Shown: positions 42,274 to 51,402 of the stretch, piece by piece
Numbering within the stretch: the first letter of the stretch is position 1
Layout: every line of letters begins with the position of its first letter
DNA from: Alectryocaccobium sp964389285
GTDB lineage: Bacteria > Bacillota > Clostridia > Lachnospirales > Lachnospiraceae
Direction of reading: 5' to 3'
Assembly: GCA_964389285.1 (NCBI GenBank)
Contig: CAYMCZ010000007.1
Coordinates: 1 to 64,000, forward strand
DNA: 64,000 nt
Program-made: the position numbers and the translations under genes
Notes under the pieces: model-generated
What the model was told of the DNA's origin: nothing
Database searches by the model: none
Seen by the model: only the letters and a program-made list of their open reading frames with translations

Positions 42274-43164
42274 TCAGATGTTTGCGTCTACATTTCTTCC
42301 TGTAGAGTATTTAGCTTCGATCTCGCGGATTCTCGGAAGTCCCATAATCTCATTGAATTTAGGGAACGGAATCATATCATCGATCATCGTAGCCGTAGTT
42401 CCGTCTTTCTTAAGGCCTTCCCAGAGATCAACCATGGCTTTTGTAGTAACATAAACAGAAGCCGTAGGATAGATTACAAGGTTGAAACCAAGCTCAGCAA
42501 GCTCATCGTTTTTGATAAGAGGTGTACGTCCGCCTTCTACCATGTTTGCGATAGTAAGGGAATCAATCTTTTCATTGATGAGTTTCATCTCGTCTTTGCC
42601 TTCGGGTGACTCTACGAAAATGATGTCAGCGCCTGCCTCTTTGTAAGCAAGACCTCTTTCGATAGCTTCGTCGATGCCGTAAACCGTACGAGCATCGGTA
42701 CGAGCCATGATCATCATGCCGCCGTCATCCATTCTCTGGTCAACCGCAGCGTGGATCTTTCCAACCATCTCTTCTTTGGAAACTACCTGACGTCCGATCA
42801 TGTGTCCGCATTTTTTCGGCATAACCTGATCTTCAAGCTGCATAACGGCAACGCCTGCTTTTTCGTATTCTCTTACGGTTCTCATAACGTTTACCGCGTT
42901 ACCGAAACCTGTATCGGCATCTGCTACGATCGGAATGCCTGCAGCCTCAACCATGTTTGCCGCACGCATAGCCATTTCCGTACCTGTCATAAGACCAACG
43001 TCGGGTTTGCCGAGGTGGCTCGCAGACTGACCGTAACCCGTCATATAGATAGCGTCAAAGCCAAGGCTTGCGATAACTTTGGCACAAAGCATGTCATGTG
43101 CTCCCGGAGCTACTACGAGTTTACCTGATGCAAATAATTCTCTAATCTTCTTTCCGCCGTTCAT
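42274..43164 (-). CDS. dml: 2,3-dimethylmalate lyase Dml
   Basis: Cleaves 2,3-dimethylmalate to propionate and pyruvate, the last step of the pathway. The 296-residue protein is of the isocitrate lyase/PEP mutase family. It has the Mg2+ region VADADTGFGN near residue 78, the catalytic loop KKCGH in QLEDQVMPKKCGHMIG, and MIMARTDAR. 2-methylisocitrate lyases share these motifs, but no prp genes are near and the cluster supports Dml. It lies 40 bases after the GlmL-like gene. Confidence 0.88.
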   Translation of the reverse strand: MNGGKKIRELFASGKLVVAPGAHDMLCAKVIASLGFDAIYMTGYGQSASHLGKPDVGLMTGTEMAMRAANMVEAAGIPIVADADTGFGNAVNVMRTVREYEKAGVAVMQLEDQVMPKKCGHMIGRQVVSKEEMVGKIHAAVDQRMDDGGMMIMARTDARTVYGIDEAIERGLAYKEAGADIIFVESPEGKDEMKLINEKIDSLTIANMVEGGRTPLIKNDELAELGFNLVIYPTASVYVTTKAMVDLWEGLKKDGTTATMIDDMIPFPKFNEIMGLPRIREIEAKYSTGRNVDANI

Positions 43165-43203
43165 TTTTCTTTGATTACCTTATACCTTTCTTTTTTATTA
43201 ATA

Positions 43204-44712
43204 TTAATTGTGGCCCATATCACCGTGATGTGGATCATGGCCGCAATAATATACCGGTTCCTGAGTGATAAGCTCTTTTTTTTCGGTTTGCATGTTGAAA
43301 TTTTCTTTCATGAATTCCAGCACTTCATCCGGATAATATTTGCCGAGTACGCCCAGTGCGTACAGATAATAATCACTGTCGATTACAATCTGCGGCATTT
43401 CAATAGGCAGGAGCGAAATGCCCGGCTCCTTAAAGCAGTTCTCGATAATCTCAAGGACATCTTCTTTTTTATTATGGACAAATATTCCTCCTACGCAGAT
43501 AACCTTATCCACAAGACGCAGGTCACGTCCCACGGCCATACCGGCCATTATGCCGAGCACCTTGTCTTCCTGCTGGATATATGCTCCCGCATGGCGCCTT
43601 AAGGCTACATGCACGGCACACTGGGCCAGCGCTAAGTCGAGCGCTTCTTCTTTTTCATTCTGCGGAATGTGGTTCGTCTCCCGCTCCAGCATCTCCGTAT
43701 ATTCTAACACATCTTCAGGGGTAAGTCCATAATCACCTTTGACCGCCCGCAAAACAGCCTTGGGGCCGACAGCGTCCGGAACTCCGGTCGCGCTTACGCG
43801 CATGCCGAGATTGCCTTCCACCGTCCTGTAGCTGAACTGTTTTTCGTTGTTGATGACAAGTCCCCTGTCTTCTATGGAAAGCTTTTCGAGCGCCGGTATC
43901 GCCGAATGGATATCCGTGGTCGCCCCGCCCACGTCTATGAGGATGAGCGAACCCACGCCGTCGTCTTCGTAGCTGCCTTTGGCAAGCAGTTCGCTTGCCA
44001 GAAGAACGGCTCCCGGAGTCGGCACGACGGTTTTGTCGGCCAGGCTTTCCCTGAATTCCATAAGACCTTTTGCTCTTGTTATCTGTTTAATGAACTGCTC
44101 ATGGATGGCCTCTCTGGCGGGCGCCACACGCAGCTCATGTATGGTCGGCATGATATTTGGAACCCTTACGTAGCTGATGCCGGCTTTTTTAAGCCTTTCC
44201 ACAACCTCACCCTGCGCAAATCTGTTGCAGCCTACTATCACGGTGGCATTCGGTTTCAGATCGCAGATCATGTCGGTGTTTTCCAGAACGTTTTTTTCGT
44301 CTCCGCCGTCCGTCCCGCCCGAAAGCAGGATGATGTCGGGATTGATCTCTCTTAGTACGTCCCTCCTGTAGTCCAGCGGTTCATCCGCCGAAATAACCTG
44401 CATGACCCTTGCTCCGGCAGTCATGGATACTTCCCTGGCCGCCTTTACGGTAACGTTAGGCATGAAGCCGAGCGCAACCATCCTGAGCCCTCCGGCCGCG
44501 CTGCATGAGCTGTACATCTTGGCATCGGGCTCTATTTCAATCCCCTTTTCTTTAAGAGCTTTAAGAGCACCGTTTGTGCCGATCGAAACATCCTCCAGCG
44601 TCGTGGGAGCTTTTCCGTTTCCGAGATAATGCAGTTTTCCGTTAAGCAGGGCAAAAGCGGCAAGCTTCGTATAAGTGCTGCCCATGTCAAACACAAGTAA
44701 GTTAGCTAACAT
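43204..44712 (-). CDS. glmL: GlmL/MutL-type accessory ATPase of the B12 mutase
   Basis: The 502-residue protein has the actin-like ATPase fold: phosphate-1 motif LLVFDMGSTYTKLAAF at the N terminus and phosphate-2 motif LILIDVGGATTDIHSA near residue 255. The tail is rich in His (YCGHDPHHGDMGHN), which may bind metal. GlmL proteins accompany B12-dependent glutamate mutase and may reactivate it. Here it sits between mgm-mii and dml, so I infer that it serves 2-methyleneglutarate mutase. GGAGG precedes the ATG. Confidence 0.82.
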   Translation of the reverse strand: MLANLLVFDMGSTYTKLAAFALLNGKLHYLGNGKAPTTLEDVSIGTNGALKALKEKGIEIEPDAKMYSSCSAAGGLRMVALGFMPNVTVKAAREVSMTAGARVMQVISADEPLDYRRDVLREINPDIILLSGGTDGGDEKNVLENTDMICDLKPNATVIVGCNRFAQGEVVERLKKAGISYVRVPNIMPTIHELRVAPAREAIHEQFIKQITRAKGLMEFRESLADKTVVPTPGAVLLASELLAKGSYEDDGVGSLILIDVGGATTDIHSAIPALEKLSIEDRGLVINNEKQFSYRTVEGNLGMRVSATGVPDAVGPKAVLRAVKGDYGLTPEDVLEYTEMLERETNHIPQNEKEEALDLALAQCAVHVALRRHAGAYIQQEDKVLGIMAGMAVGRDLRLVDKVICVGGIFVHNKKEDVLEIIENCFKEPGISLLPIEMPQIVIDSDYYLYALGVLGKYYPDEVLEFMKENFNMQTEKKELITQEPVYYCGHDPHHGDMGHN

Positions 44713-44726
44713 CCTTAACCTCCAAC

Positions 44727-44753
44727 GGCTCAGACCCGGGCCGGGCCTGAGCC
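44727..44753. promoter_or_regulatory. Intercistronic hairpin between mii and glmL
   Basis: GGCTCAG-CCCGG pairs with CCGGG-CTGAG-CC, about 12 pairs with almost no loop. No T-run follows. It lies just upstream of the glmL ribosome binding site and could slow readthrough or protect the upstream mRNA. Confidence 0.5.
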
Positions 44754-44764
44754 ATTAACCGGGA

Positions 44765-45904
44765 TTATTTTACTTTTTTGCCCGTATAAAGAGCATAGCC
44801 TTCCATAAGTCTGCGAGCCGTACGAACAAGCGAAGCCTGTTTTACGTTGATCCCGTCAACTTCCGCAACTACGGGAAGAACACCTGCCGGATGACCGATC
44901 CTGATACGGTTTTTGTTGTCGATATCGTCTATGATCTGGTTTACCAGAGTGCCTTTTATCTGTGAAGCCGCGCCCGTGCATGCCGTAGCCGTACCCGCAT
45001 AGGTTTTATGAAGCTGCTGCATGAACATAAGTCTGGAAACGAAATCCACGTCTTCGCCTTTGATTGTGTTGCCTGTAGTGAAATCAATATAATCCTGCGC
45101 TTTTGTGATGAAAGCGATCATCGGGAATGCGGGAGACTCCTCTGTAGCTTTCTCGGGCGATGACGCCATACCGATCATGGCGCAGCATTTTGATCTGATC
45201 TCTTCGAGATATTCGCAGAGTTCTTTGTTGCCGTTGATAAGGTCCGGGGTTTCCGTACCTTTCATGTTAACCGTTTCGGCTTTTACGAAGATAACCGGGT
45301 TTGCCACGTCAACAATCGAAACCTCGATTTCGCCTTTGCTTGTCTGAATCTTGTCAACAGGGTTGCCGGTGGGAAGAACCTTTCCGGTAGCGGCGCCTGC
45401 CGTACCCGCGAAATTCATAAGGATCGGCGCAGCCGTGCCCGGAACGCCCGCGATAGCTTCGTCGCCGATAACCTTCGCTTTTCCGTCCTCTACCTGAACA
45501 TCGGCAACAAGGATCTTGCCGGTGTTCGTGTTGTGGATGCGAACCGTAGTAACGGGAGAAACGGCTTTAACGAGGGATTCGTCGATGGCAAACGGGCCTA
45601 CGCCTGCCGAAATATTTCCGCAGTTTCCTTTGTAGTCAACGATCGGCTCTGTCAGGCTGATCTGAGCAAATGTATAATCCACGTCCGCGTCATCACGCTC
45701 GGAAGGTCCTACGATGGCAAGCTTGCTTGTCAGAGGATCCGCACCGCCGAGACCGTTGATCTGACGAACGTCGGGGCTTCCGAAAAGCTCAAGGATAAGA
45801 TTATCTCTTTCCTCCTGATTTTCGGGAAGATCATTTGCTTTTAAATAAATACCTTTGCTTGTACCGCCACGCATGATAACTGTGGGGATTCTTTTCTGAT
45901 CCAT
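44765..45904 (-). CDS. mii: 3-methylitaconate isomerase Mii (PrpF family)
   Basis: Moves the double bond of 3-methylitaconate to give 2,3-dimethylmaleate. The 379-residue protein has the PrpF-family N terminus IPTVIMRGGTSKGIYLKAND, the GNCGNISAGVGPFAIDE block carrying the catalytic Cys, and a mirrored second domain with GHPAGVLPVVAEV. PrpF aconitate isomerases look alike, but the position next to mgm and dmdAB favours Mii. Confidence 0.88.
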   Translation of the reverse strand: MDQKRIPTVIMRGGTSKGIYLKANDLPENQEERDNLILELFGSPDVRQINGLGGADPLTSKLAIVGPSERDDADVDYTFAQISLTEPIVDYKGNCGNISAGVGPFAIDESLVKAVSPVTTVRIHNTNTGKILVADVQVEDGKAKVIGDEAIAGVPGTAAPILMNFAGTAGAATGKVLPTGNPVDKIQTSKGEIEVSIVDVANPVIFVKAETVNMKGTETPDLINGNKELCEYLEEIRSKCCAMIGMASSPEKATEESPAFPMIAFITKAQDYIDFTTGNTIKGEDVDFVSRLMFMQQLHKTYAGTATACTGAASQIKGTLVNQIIDDIDNKNRIRIGHPAGVLPVVAEVDGINVKQASLVRTARRLMEGYALYTGKKVK

Positions 45905-45949
45905 TCTATTCTCTCCTATTCTTTAATATCTTTTATTTATTATTTTCGT

Positions 45950-47842
45950 TTATTTGCCTGCTTTTTTTGCTTCAAGAAGTTCCGTAATCCTGTCAAGGCA
46001 CTGCTGAGGAGTCGAATCGGGTCCGAAGTAGTCGTCAACACCCATAAATCCTGTTCCTTCTTTGGCGATCTTTTCTTCAAAGTATGCATGCTCTTCTTCT
46101 TTCTCGGCTATACGTCCGCCTGACCATACTACAACCTTGTCGCGGATTCCGAGTTCTTCAAGACGCTGGCTTACACGAGGGAAAAGAGTAACGCCCAGAC
46201 CCAGAAGGTTGGAAACGCCTACCGCGTCGGCATTTGCCTCTGCCGCAACTTCCGCTACCGTCTCGGGAAGGTTCATGCCGCGCAGGAAGATAACCTCAAA
46301 TCCCGCCTGCTGGAATGTTTCGCGGATAGTGTTGATGCCGTTTACGTGTGCGTCCGCGCCTACTGTTGCAAGAACTATCTTTTCGGGACGGGTCGGCGGT
46401 TTCTCTACCGGTACATCCTCGTGTTTCATCTCTTTGGTGATCGGACACCTTGAAGGATCCACATTAAACGGCGTATAGCCTTCCACGTAACGTGTGATGC
46501 CGTCAACATCGCGGTGAGTCTTAACGAATCTCTTAAGATCCCATCCGCCGGCACGCGGTGTATCCATGATACCGCTCTTTCCGCCTTCCACGATAAGGTC
46601 GATAAGCTCTTCGTCCGTCCACTGTTTCCAGAACTCCTCCGTAAGACATCCGGGTTTCATGCTTCCTGCCGGCTGGTGAAGAACAGCTTCAAGAACGGCG
46701 TAAGCCTCGTTCATCATCATATCTTCGTATTCTTTGATCTTCGGAGATTCGATTCCGGGGTTGTATGTACGGTTAAATACGTCGATGGTTCCCCAGCATG
46801 CCTGTCCCATGGAATCGCCGGTAGGTATACCTACTGACTCCGCAGCTTTCGGACGATAGTAGTTTGCGCGTCCGAGTTTAGCCGAAACGGCCATTCTCGC
46901 AAAATGAGCCTGCTCTGCTATGAGGTTGGCCGGCGGGCTCTGGAATGTTTCCGGAACCACGATAAGACCCTGTGAAAGCATGTTGTTTCTGAATGCGCTG
47001 ATGATGGCAAGGTCTCTGTAGAGGTTAACGCCGCCGACATTCATCTGGATCGCCGAAAGCTCCCAGGGAAGACCGGCATGCGTCGCGATACCCTCGCTTA
47101 AGAGACACATGGCAATAGCCATACCGTCGGTACCGCCGATATTGTTGATATGTTTGTGAGTGTCAAGCTGCGCGAAGATCTTGTTTTCCGCACATACGAT
47201 ACACGCTTTGTATCCGCCGAGAACCTTCGTACGGAAATCGTGGATACCACGTCCTCCGAAATGCACATGGATAACCGGACCTATATCGGTTCCGTCAAAT
47301 CCCGCGATAAAACCGTTAAGGATGTTCAGATGCGCCGTGTCACCCGTGGCATTGATACGGCACGGATGTTTTGCACCGCCGCCCATCTGGATGAATTCAC
47401 GCTCGCCTTTAGGTGTGATACCGCCTTTACCTCGCGACTGGTCGATAAGCTCGCGGCCTTTCAAAGGATCGATATGGCGTGTAGCTTCCGAATGAACGAA
47501 CTGATAAATGGTAAGCCCGAATCTTTCACAATATTTGTAAATATCCAGTGATTCTTTGTAAGTTTCTTCCGCGCTGTTGCGTCCGAGGATCGGGTTAAGA
47601 CAGGGCATGTTTTCTTCATAGCCCTTTTTGCCGAGTTCATAAATACGGTAACCGCTTCTTACAACGCCCGCCACTTCACGCGGATACGGAGCCGGAAGTC
47701 CGTGAACTTCTCCGTTTTCATCCACGTCGAACATCGGCACGTCAAAAGCGTCCTCGAATGCCTTTACCTGTTCGATGTCCTGACGGATGATTTCTTTTGT
47801 ACGTCCCTGGGGATCATTTTTGTCTCTTGATTCGTATAACAT
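45950..47842 (-). CDS. mgm: 2-methyleneglutarate mutase Mgm
   Basis: Adenosylcobalamin-dependent carbon-skeleton mutase that turns 2-methyleneglutarate into 3-methylitaconate. The 630-residue protein has a large N-terminal barrel domain (to about 490) and a C-terminal B12-binding domain with the lower-ligand motif GADAHVNGINTI followed by VGVSNLLGLG and VVVWSGGRI. Single-chain organisation with this order matches Mgm rather than two-subunit glutamate mutase. It is placed between dmdB and mii. CAGGAG precedes the ATG. Confidence 0.9.
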   Translation of the reverse strand: MLYESRDKNDPQGRTKEIIRQDIEQVKAFEDAFDVPMFDVDENGEVHGLPAPYPREVAGVVRSGYRIYELGKKGYEENMPCLNPILGRNSAEETYKESLDIYKYCERFGLTIYQFVHSEATRHIDPLKGRELIDQSRGKGGITPKGEREFIQMGGGAKHPCRINATGDTAHLNILNGFIAGFDGTDIGPVIHVHFGGRGIHDFRTKVLGGYKACIVCAENKIFAQLDTHKHINNIGGTDGMAIAMCLLSEGIATHAGLPWELSAIQMNVGGVNLYRDLAIISAFRNNMLSQGLIVVPETFQSPPANLIAEQAHFARMAVSAKLGRANYYRPKAAESVGIPTGDSMGQACWGTIDVFNRTYNPGIESPKIKEYEDMMMNEAYAVLEAVLHQPAGSMKPGCLTEEFWKQWTDEELIDLIVEGGKSGIMDTPRAGGWDLKRFVKTHRDVDGITRYVEGYTPFNVDPSRCPITKEMKHEDVPVEKPPTRPEKIVLATVGADAHVNGINTIRETFQQAGFEVIFLRGMNLPETVAEVAAEANADAVGVSNLLGLGVTLFPRVSQRLEELGIRDKVVVWSGGRIAEKEEEHAYFEEKIAKEGTGFMGVDDYFGPDSTPQQCLDRITELLEAKKAGK

Positions 47843-47907
47843 TTGGTCTTCTCCTGCAATTAATTTTTGTTTACTGTGTCATCAAGATCATTCTGATATC
47901 TCAGATA

Positions 47908-48399
47908 TCAGTCAATGCCGAGTTCTTTGCGAACACGGGGGATGAGGCCGCCGTATTCGAGAGTTTTAAGCACGTTCGGTGCCAGAGGAGTAAATTCCTT
48001 TACTCCGTTCGGGGTCTTAACGCTGCCTTTTTCAAGGTCAACTTCAATGATGTCGCCCGTCTTTACGTCGTCAAGAAGATCCGCTACCCATACCGGAAGC
48101 CCGATATTAATGGAATTGCGTCTGAAAATACGCGCGAATCCCTGCGCCATAACGAGGGCAACCTTAGCCTGACGAAGAGAAATCGGAGCCTGTTCTCTTG
48201 AAGAACCGCAGCCGAAGTTCCTCCCGGCTACAATGATGCATCCCGGCTCATAGTTCTCTTTATATACGCCCGTAGGCTCGCCTGCCATGGCAAAATCGCC
48301 AAGCTTGTCATAAGGCTCCGCCATAGCGTATCCCGGAAGGACCTGATCCGTATCAACATCATTTCCCAATACGATTACTTTTCCTTTAATAATGTCCAT
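47908..48399 (-). CDS. dmdB: 2,3-dimethylmalate dehydratase small subunit DmdB
   Basis: The 163-residue protein is the swivel domain of an aconitase-family hydro-lyase. It begins with the LeuD-like GKVIVLGNDVDTDQVLPGYA and has the substrate loop GRNFGCGSSREQAP near residue 58. With DmdA it hydrates 2,3-dimethylmaleate. LeuD/isopropylmalate enzymes look the same by sequence; no leuAB genes are nearby. GGAGG precedes the ATG, 6 bases after dmdA. Confidence 0.88.
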   Translation of the reverse strand: MDIIKGKVIVLGNDVDTDQVLPGYAMAEPYDKLGDFAMAGEPTGVYKENYEPGCIIVAGRNFGCGSSREQAPISLRQAKVALVMAQGFARIFRRNSINIGLPVWVADLLDDVKTGDIIEVDLEKGSVKTPNGVKEFTPLAPNVLKTLEYGGLIPRVRKELGID

Positions 48400-48405
48400 C
48401 TTTTC

Positions 48406-49593
48406 TCAATCCTCCTGTGGAACCGTGATCTCGCCCGTAATTGCCGAAGCCGCTGCCGTAGCCGGTGACGCGAGATAGATGTTTGCCTGCATGCTTCCCA
48501 TACGTCCCGGGAAGTTTCTGTTTGTGGTGGATACCACGACATCCCTTGCGCTTGTAAGACCTTCGTGAGCGCCGAAGCAGGGTCCGCATCCCGGATTAAG
48601 CATGGTCGCACCGGCGTCTCTGATGATCCTGCACCATCCCTTTTCTTCCATCTGGTTGAGTATGTCAACGGAAGCGGGAACGATATAACAGTTGATATCA
48701 GGGCTGATCTTTTTGCCTTTGAATACCTTAACGACCTGTTCCATGTCTGAAAGCCTGCCGTTTGTGCAGCTTCCGACTACAACCTGAGTGATCTTGATGC
48801 CTGCTTTTTCCCTGACGGGCACTACTGCCGCCGGCGAGAAAGGACATGCGATCTGAGGCTCGAGAGTGCCGAGATCGATCTCGTGTGTCTCCGCGCAGTC
48901 GCTCTCTTTTTCGGTCGTACCGAAAATAGTAATCATACTGCCAAGCTCGATTCCCATGTTGCACACCGTCATCCTCTCGGATACGCTTAAATTTTCGATA
49001 CCGGGACCCGTGAAGAGAAGCGCCCTGTCAACAAGATGGTCTGTGCCGAATTTGCTGCCGAGATAAAGAATAAGGTCTTTACCGAACACATTGCTCTTTC
49101 TTTCGCCCGTAAGATAGATCTGCACCACCTCCGGAACTTCCAGATCAAGCTTTCCGGTAGCCATGGCTGCCGCAAGCTCTGTTGAACCGACACCAACGCC
49201 TATCGCGCCGTAACCGCCGCAGGTGCCTGTATGGCTGTCGGCGATAACTACGAGCTCACCCGGGTTAGCTCTCAGCTTTTCATACATGATCTGGTGAATA
49301 ACGCCCTCTCCTCTCTGGTAAAGCGTCGTCCCGAATTCTTTCGCAAAGTCCTCCATAGCCCATACGTTATCCCTTGCCTTCTCCGAAGATGCCGGATAAA
49401 TATGGTCTACTATAAAGGCCACTCTGCTCGGATCGAAAACCTGTTTAACACCGATCTGTCTGAACATCTTAATGGCAATTGGTGCTGTAACATCATGTGC
49501 GCCAACATAGCTTACTTTACAGCTGACATCCTGTCCTGCCGTAACAGCGTCCATGCCTGCAGCTTTTGCAAGATATTTTTCAATAAGGTTCAA
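48406..49593 (-). CDS. dmdA: 2,3-dimethylmalate dehydratase large subunit DmdA
   Basis: Aconitase-family catalytic subunit that binds a [4Fe-4S] cluster. In the 395-residue product the cluster cysteines lie in VVGSCTNGRLSDM and NPGCGPCFGAHEG; VIADSHTGTCGGYGAIGVGVGS is the family block near residue 110. I chose TTG at 49593 because AAGGGAG lies 6-7 bases before it and the product then begins NLIEKYLAKAAG, as in LeuC-type proteins; the upstream in-frame ATG is in AT-rich sequence without a site. It is the first gene of the eight-gene operon, facing the LysR gene. Confidence 0.88.
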   Translation of the reverse strand: MNLIEKYLAKAAGMDAVTAGQDVSCKVSYVGAHDVTAPIAIKMFRQIGVKQVFDPSRVAFIVDHIYPASSEKARDNVWAMEDFAKEFGTTLYQRGEGVIHQIMYEKLRANPGELVVIADSHTGTCGGYGAIGVGVGSTELAAAMATGKLDLEVPEVVQIYLTGERKSNVFGKDLILYLGSKFGTDHLVDRALLFTGPGIENLSVSERMTVCNMGIELGSMITIFGTTEKESDCAETHEIDLGTLEPQIACPFSPAAVVPVREKAGIKITQVVVGSCTNGRLSDMEQVVKVFKGKKISPDINCYIVPASVDILNQMEEKGWCRIIRDAGATMLNPGCGPCFGAHEGLTSARDVVVSTTNRNFPGRMGSMQANIYLASPATAAASAITGEITVPQED

Positions 49594-49650
49594 TTGTGTC
49601 TCCCTTCCGGATGCAAAGCCGCGCATCCATTTATTCCCAATTATATTAAA

Positions 49651-49679
49651 ATTATAAATTTTTGTTTTTTTTATTGCAA
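49651..49679 (-). promoter_or_regulatory. Promoter of the dmdA-hgd operon
   Basis: Minus-strand TTGCAA (49674-49679), 17 bases, TATAAT (49651-49656). Transcription would start near 49644, about 50 bases before dmdA. Confidence 0.65.
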
Positions 49680-49719
49680 ATACATTAAACATCAATTATA
49701 AATAGATATATACTTTTTT

Positions 49720-49740
49720 CGTATGGATATATCTGATACG
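49720..49740. promoter_or_regulatory. LysR-type operator candidate
   Basis: CGTAT-N11-ATACG, with a self-complementary GATATATC core, fits the T-N11-A dyad bound by LysR regulators. It lies 20 bases before the lysR start and about 86 bases upstream of the predicted dmdA transcript start, as expected for a divergently placed activator. Confidence 0.6.
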
Positions 49741-49760
49741 CATATAAATTGAGGTAAATT

Positions 49761-50675
49761 ATGACACTAAAGCAACTGGAATACTTCATCGCCATAGCCG
49801 AAACCGAAAGCGTCTCAAGAGCCGCCGAAGTACTGAACGTCTCCCAGCCGCCCCTTTCGGCCCAGCTGAAACTCCTCGAAGAAGAACTCGAAGTAAAACT
49901 CTTTATCAGGAGCAAAAACGGCATGTTCATAACTCAGGAAGGGCGTATTTTTTACAGAAGGGCCACGGAAATCATAAACATGATAAATTCCGCCGTAAGC
50001 GAGATCAAAATGCGGCGCATGAACCGGACGTTTTCCATCCGCATAGGCTCAATCAGTTCATTTTCGATGAAATCATTTCCGAAACTGATCTATAATTATA
50101 AAACCAGGCATCCCAACATAGACCTTATAGTCACGGAGGCTTCGACCCCGAACATTCTGACGCTGCTCGATAACGAGGAAATCGACATAGGAGTTGTGAG
50201 AGAACCCTTTAACCTTGCCAGATACAGCACCACCCTGCTCTATGACGAAGAACTTCATTCTAAAGGAATCGAAGACTGCTTTGTCGCGGTCGGCAAACCC
50301 GTTTTTTTCAAAGGCTCAGAGAAAGAGGCCGAAATCCCCCTGTCGTTTTTAAAAGACATCCCCATAGTTTCTCACCAAAGATACATTTCGGTTCTGGAAA
50401 AACACTGCGAAAAATCCGGCTTTACGCCGAACCTGCTTTTCAGGAACAATTCGGCGGTCACCCTTTTAAAATGGGCTTCCATGGGAAGCGGCGTAGCGGT
50501 TTTGCCCTACAGCTCCTCTACATTAAACACCGACCGGCACCTCATGACAAAAATCATAATTGAGCCGAAAGTTCTCTCAAGAACCTTTCTTATATGGAAA
50601 AAAAATAAGATACTTAACGAAGAACTCTCCTCGTTTGTATCTTACCTGACCTCCATGCAGACAAAACCGAAGTGA
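49761..50675 (+). CDS. LysR-family regulator of the nicotinate-type cluster
   Basis: The 304-residue protein has the N-terminal winged helix typical of LysR (LKQLEYFIAIAETESVSRAAEVL, then LNVSQPPLSAQLKLLEEEL) and a periplasmic-binding-like effector domain from about residue 90. It diverges from dmdA and has the CGTAT-N11-ATACG dyad in between. I infer that it activates the dmdA-hgd operon in response to a pathway intermediate. GAGG lies before the ATG. Confidence 0.92.
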   Translation: MTLKQLEYFIAIAETESVSRAAEVLNVSQPPLSAQLKLLEEELEVKLFIRSKNGMFITQEGRIFYRRATEIINMINSAVSEIKMRRMNRTFSIRIGSISSFSMKSFPKLIYNYKTRHPNIDLIVTEASTPNILTLLDNEEIDIGVVREPFNLARYSTTLLYDEELHSKGIEDCFVAVGKPVFFKGSEKEAEIPLSFLKDIPIVSHQRYISVLEKHCEKSGFTPNLLFRNNSAVTLLKWASMGSGVAVLPYSSSTLNTDRHLMTKIIIEPKVLSRTFLIWKKNKILNEELSSFVSYLTSMQTKPK

Positions 50676-50829
50676 AGCAAAAGAATCGCCGGCCCCGCAG
50701 TGTTTTACACTGTCAATTATCGTATTGCTTTAACGGCCCGATTATGTTAAACTTTTTTGAGTTATATGTGTTTTTTGCATTTTTGCAGCGATTTACTGCT
50801 CTAAAATCATACAAAAGGAGAACACCAGC

Positions 50830-51387
50830 ATGAAAGAAATGAAATTCGGAACATTTGAACAGGGAAACGGCCCGGCTCCAATCGAATGGCTCGTTCTTGC
50901 CGAAGAAGACGGACGCAAGCTGCTTCTGAGCAAGTACGCTCTCAAAGCAGGCGGAGCGCATAAAACCCTGACAAAGATCACATGGGATAACTGCGATCTG
51001 AGACAGTGGCTCAACAACGACTTCTTAAATGCCGCTTTTACCGCGGAAGAGCAGAACAGGATCCAGATGACCTCTCTTCCGGCGGAGAAAAACCCCGACT
51101 TCGATCATCCTACGGGCGAAGCGACCGAAGATAAAATATTTATTTTGAGCATGGGAGAAGTAGAGAAATATCTCCCCAATCAGGAAGACCGTATATGCCA
51201 CGCAACCAAGGCCGCAGAAGAAGGCATGTTTATAAAAGCGGACGGCTGCTACTGGTGGACGCGAAATCCCGGTTACAGCCCGGAGTCATTTGCGCGTGTT
51301 CAGAATGACGGATCCATTTTCACTTACGGTTCATACGTATTCGTAACTTCCCAGGCCATCCGCCCGGCTATGTGGATCGCTGACTGA
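50830..51387 (+). CDS. DUF6273 domain protein
   Basis: The 185-residue protein has no signal peptide or membrane helix. It shows the DUF6273 pattern: an early WLVLAEEDGRKLLLSKYAL, then TWDNCDLRQWLNNDFLNAAF, and at the end YWWTRNPGYSPESFARV with AIRPAMWI. These are shared with many Clostridia proteins, often as tails of surface or kinase proteins, but the function is unknown. It stands alone after lysR. AAAGGAG precedes the ATG. Repeat copy C lies past its stop. Confidence 0.85.
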   Translation: MKEMKFGTFEQGNGPAPIEWLVLAEEDGRKLLLSKYALKAGGAHKTLTKITWDNCDLRQWLNNDFLNAAFTAEEQNRIQMTSLPAEKNPDFDHPTGEATEDKIFILSMGEVEKYLPNQEDRICHATKAAEEGMFIKADGCYWWTRNPGYSPESFARVQNDGSIFTYGSYVFVTSQAIRPAMWIAD

Positions 51388-51402
51388 GGTAATCTATAAA
51401 GA

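Noticed and set aside
42274..48399. Methylcitrate cycle genes (2-methylisocitrate lyase, PrpF, aconitase-like)
   Set aside because: The families overlap, but the presence of the B12 mutase, GlmL-type protein, Hmd-like dehydratase, hnr and enamidase fits nicotinate-type fermentation far better.
49594..49760. Cobalamin riboswitch before the operon that contains the B12 mutase
   Set aside because: The gap is only 167 bases and shows a plain promoter and a LysR dyad; no B12-box-like sequence was seen.
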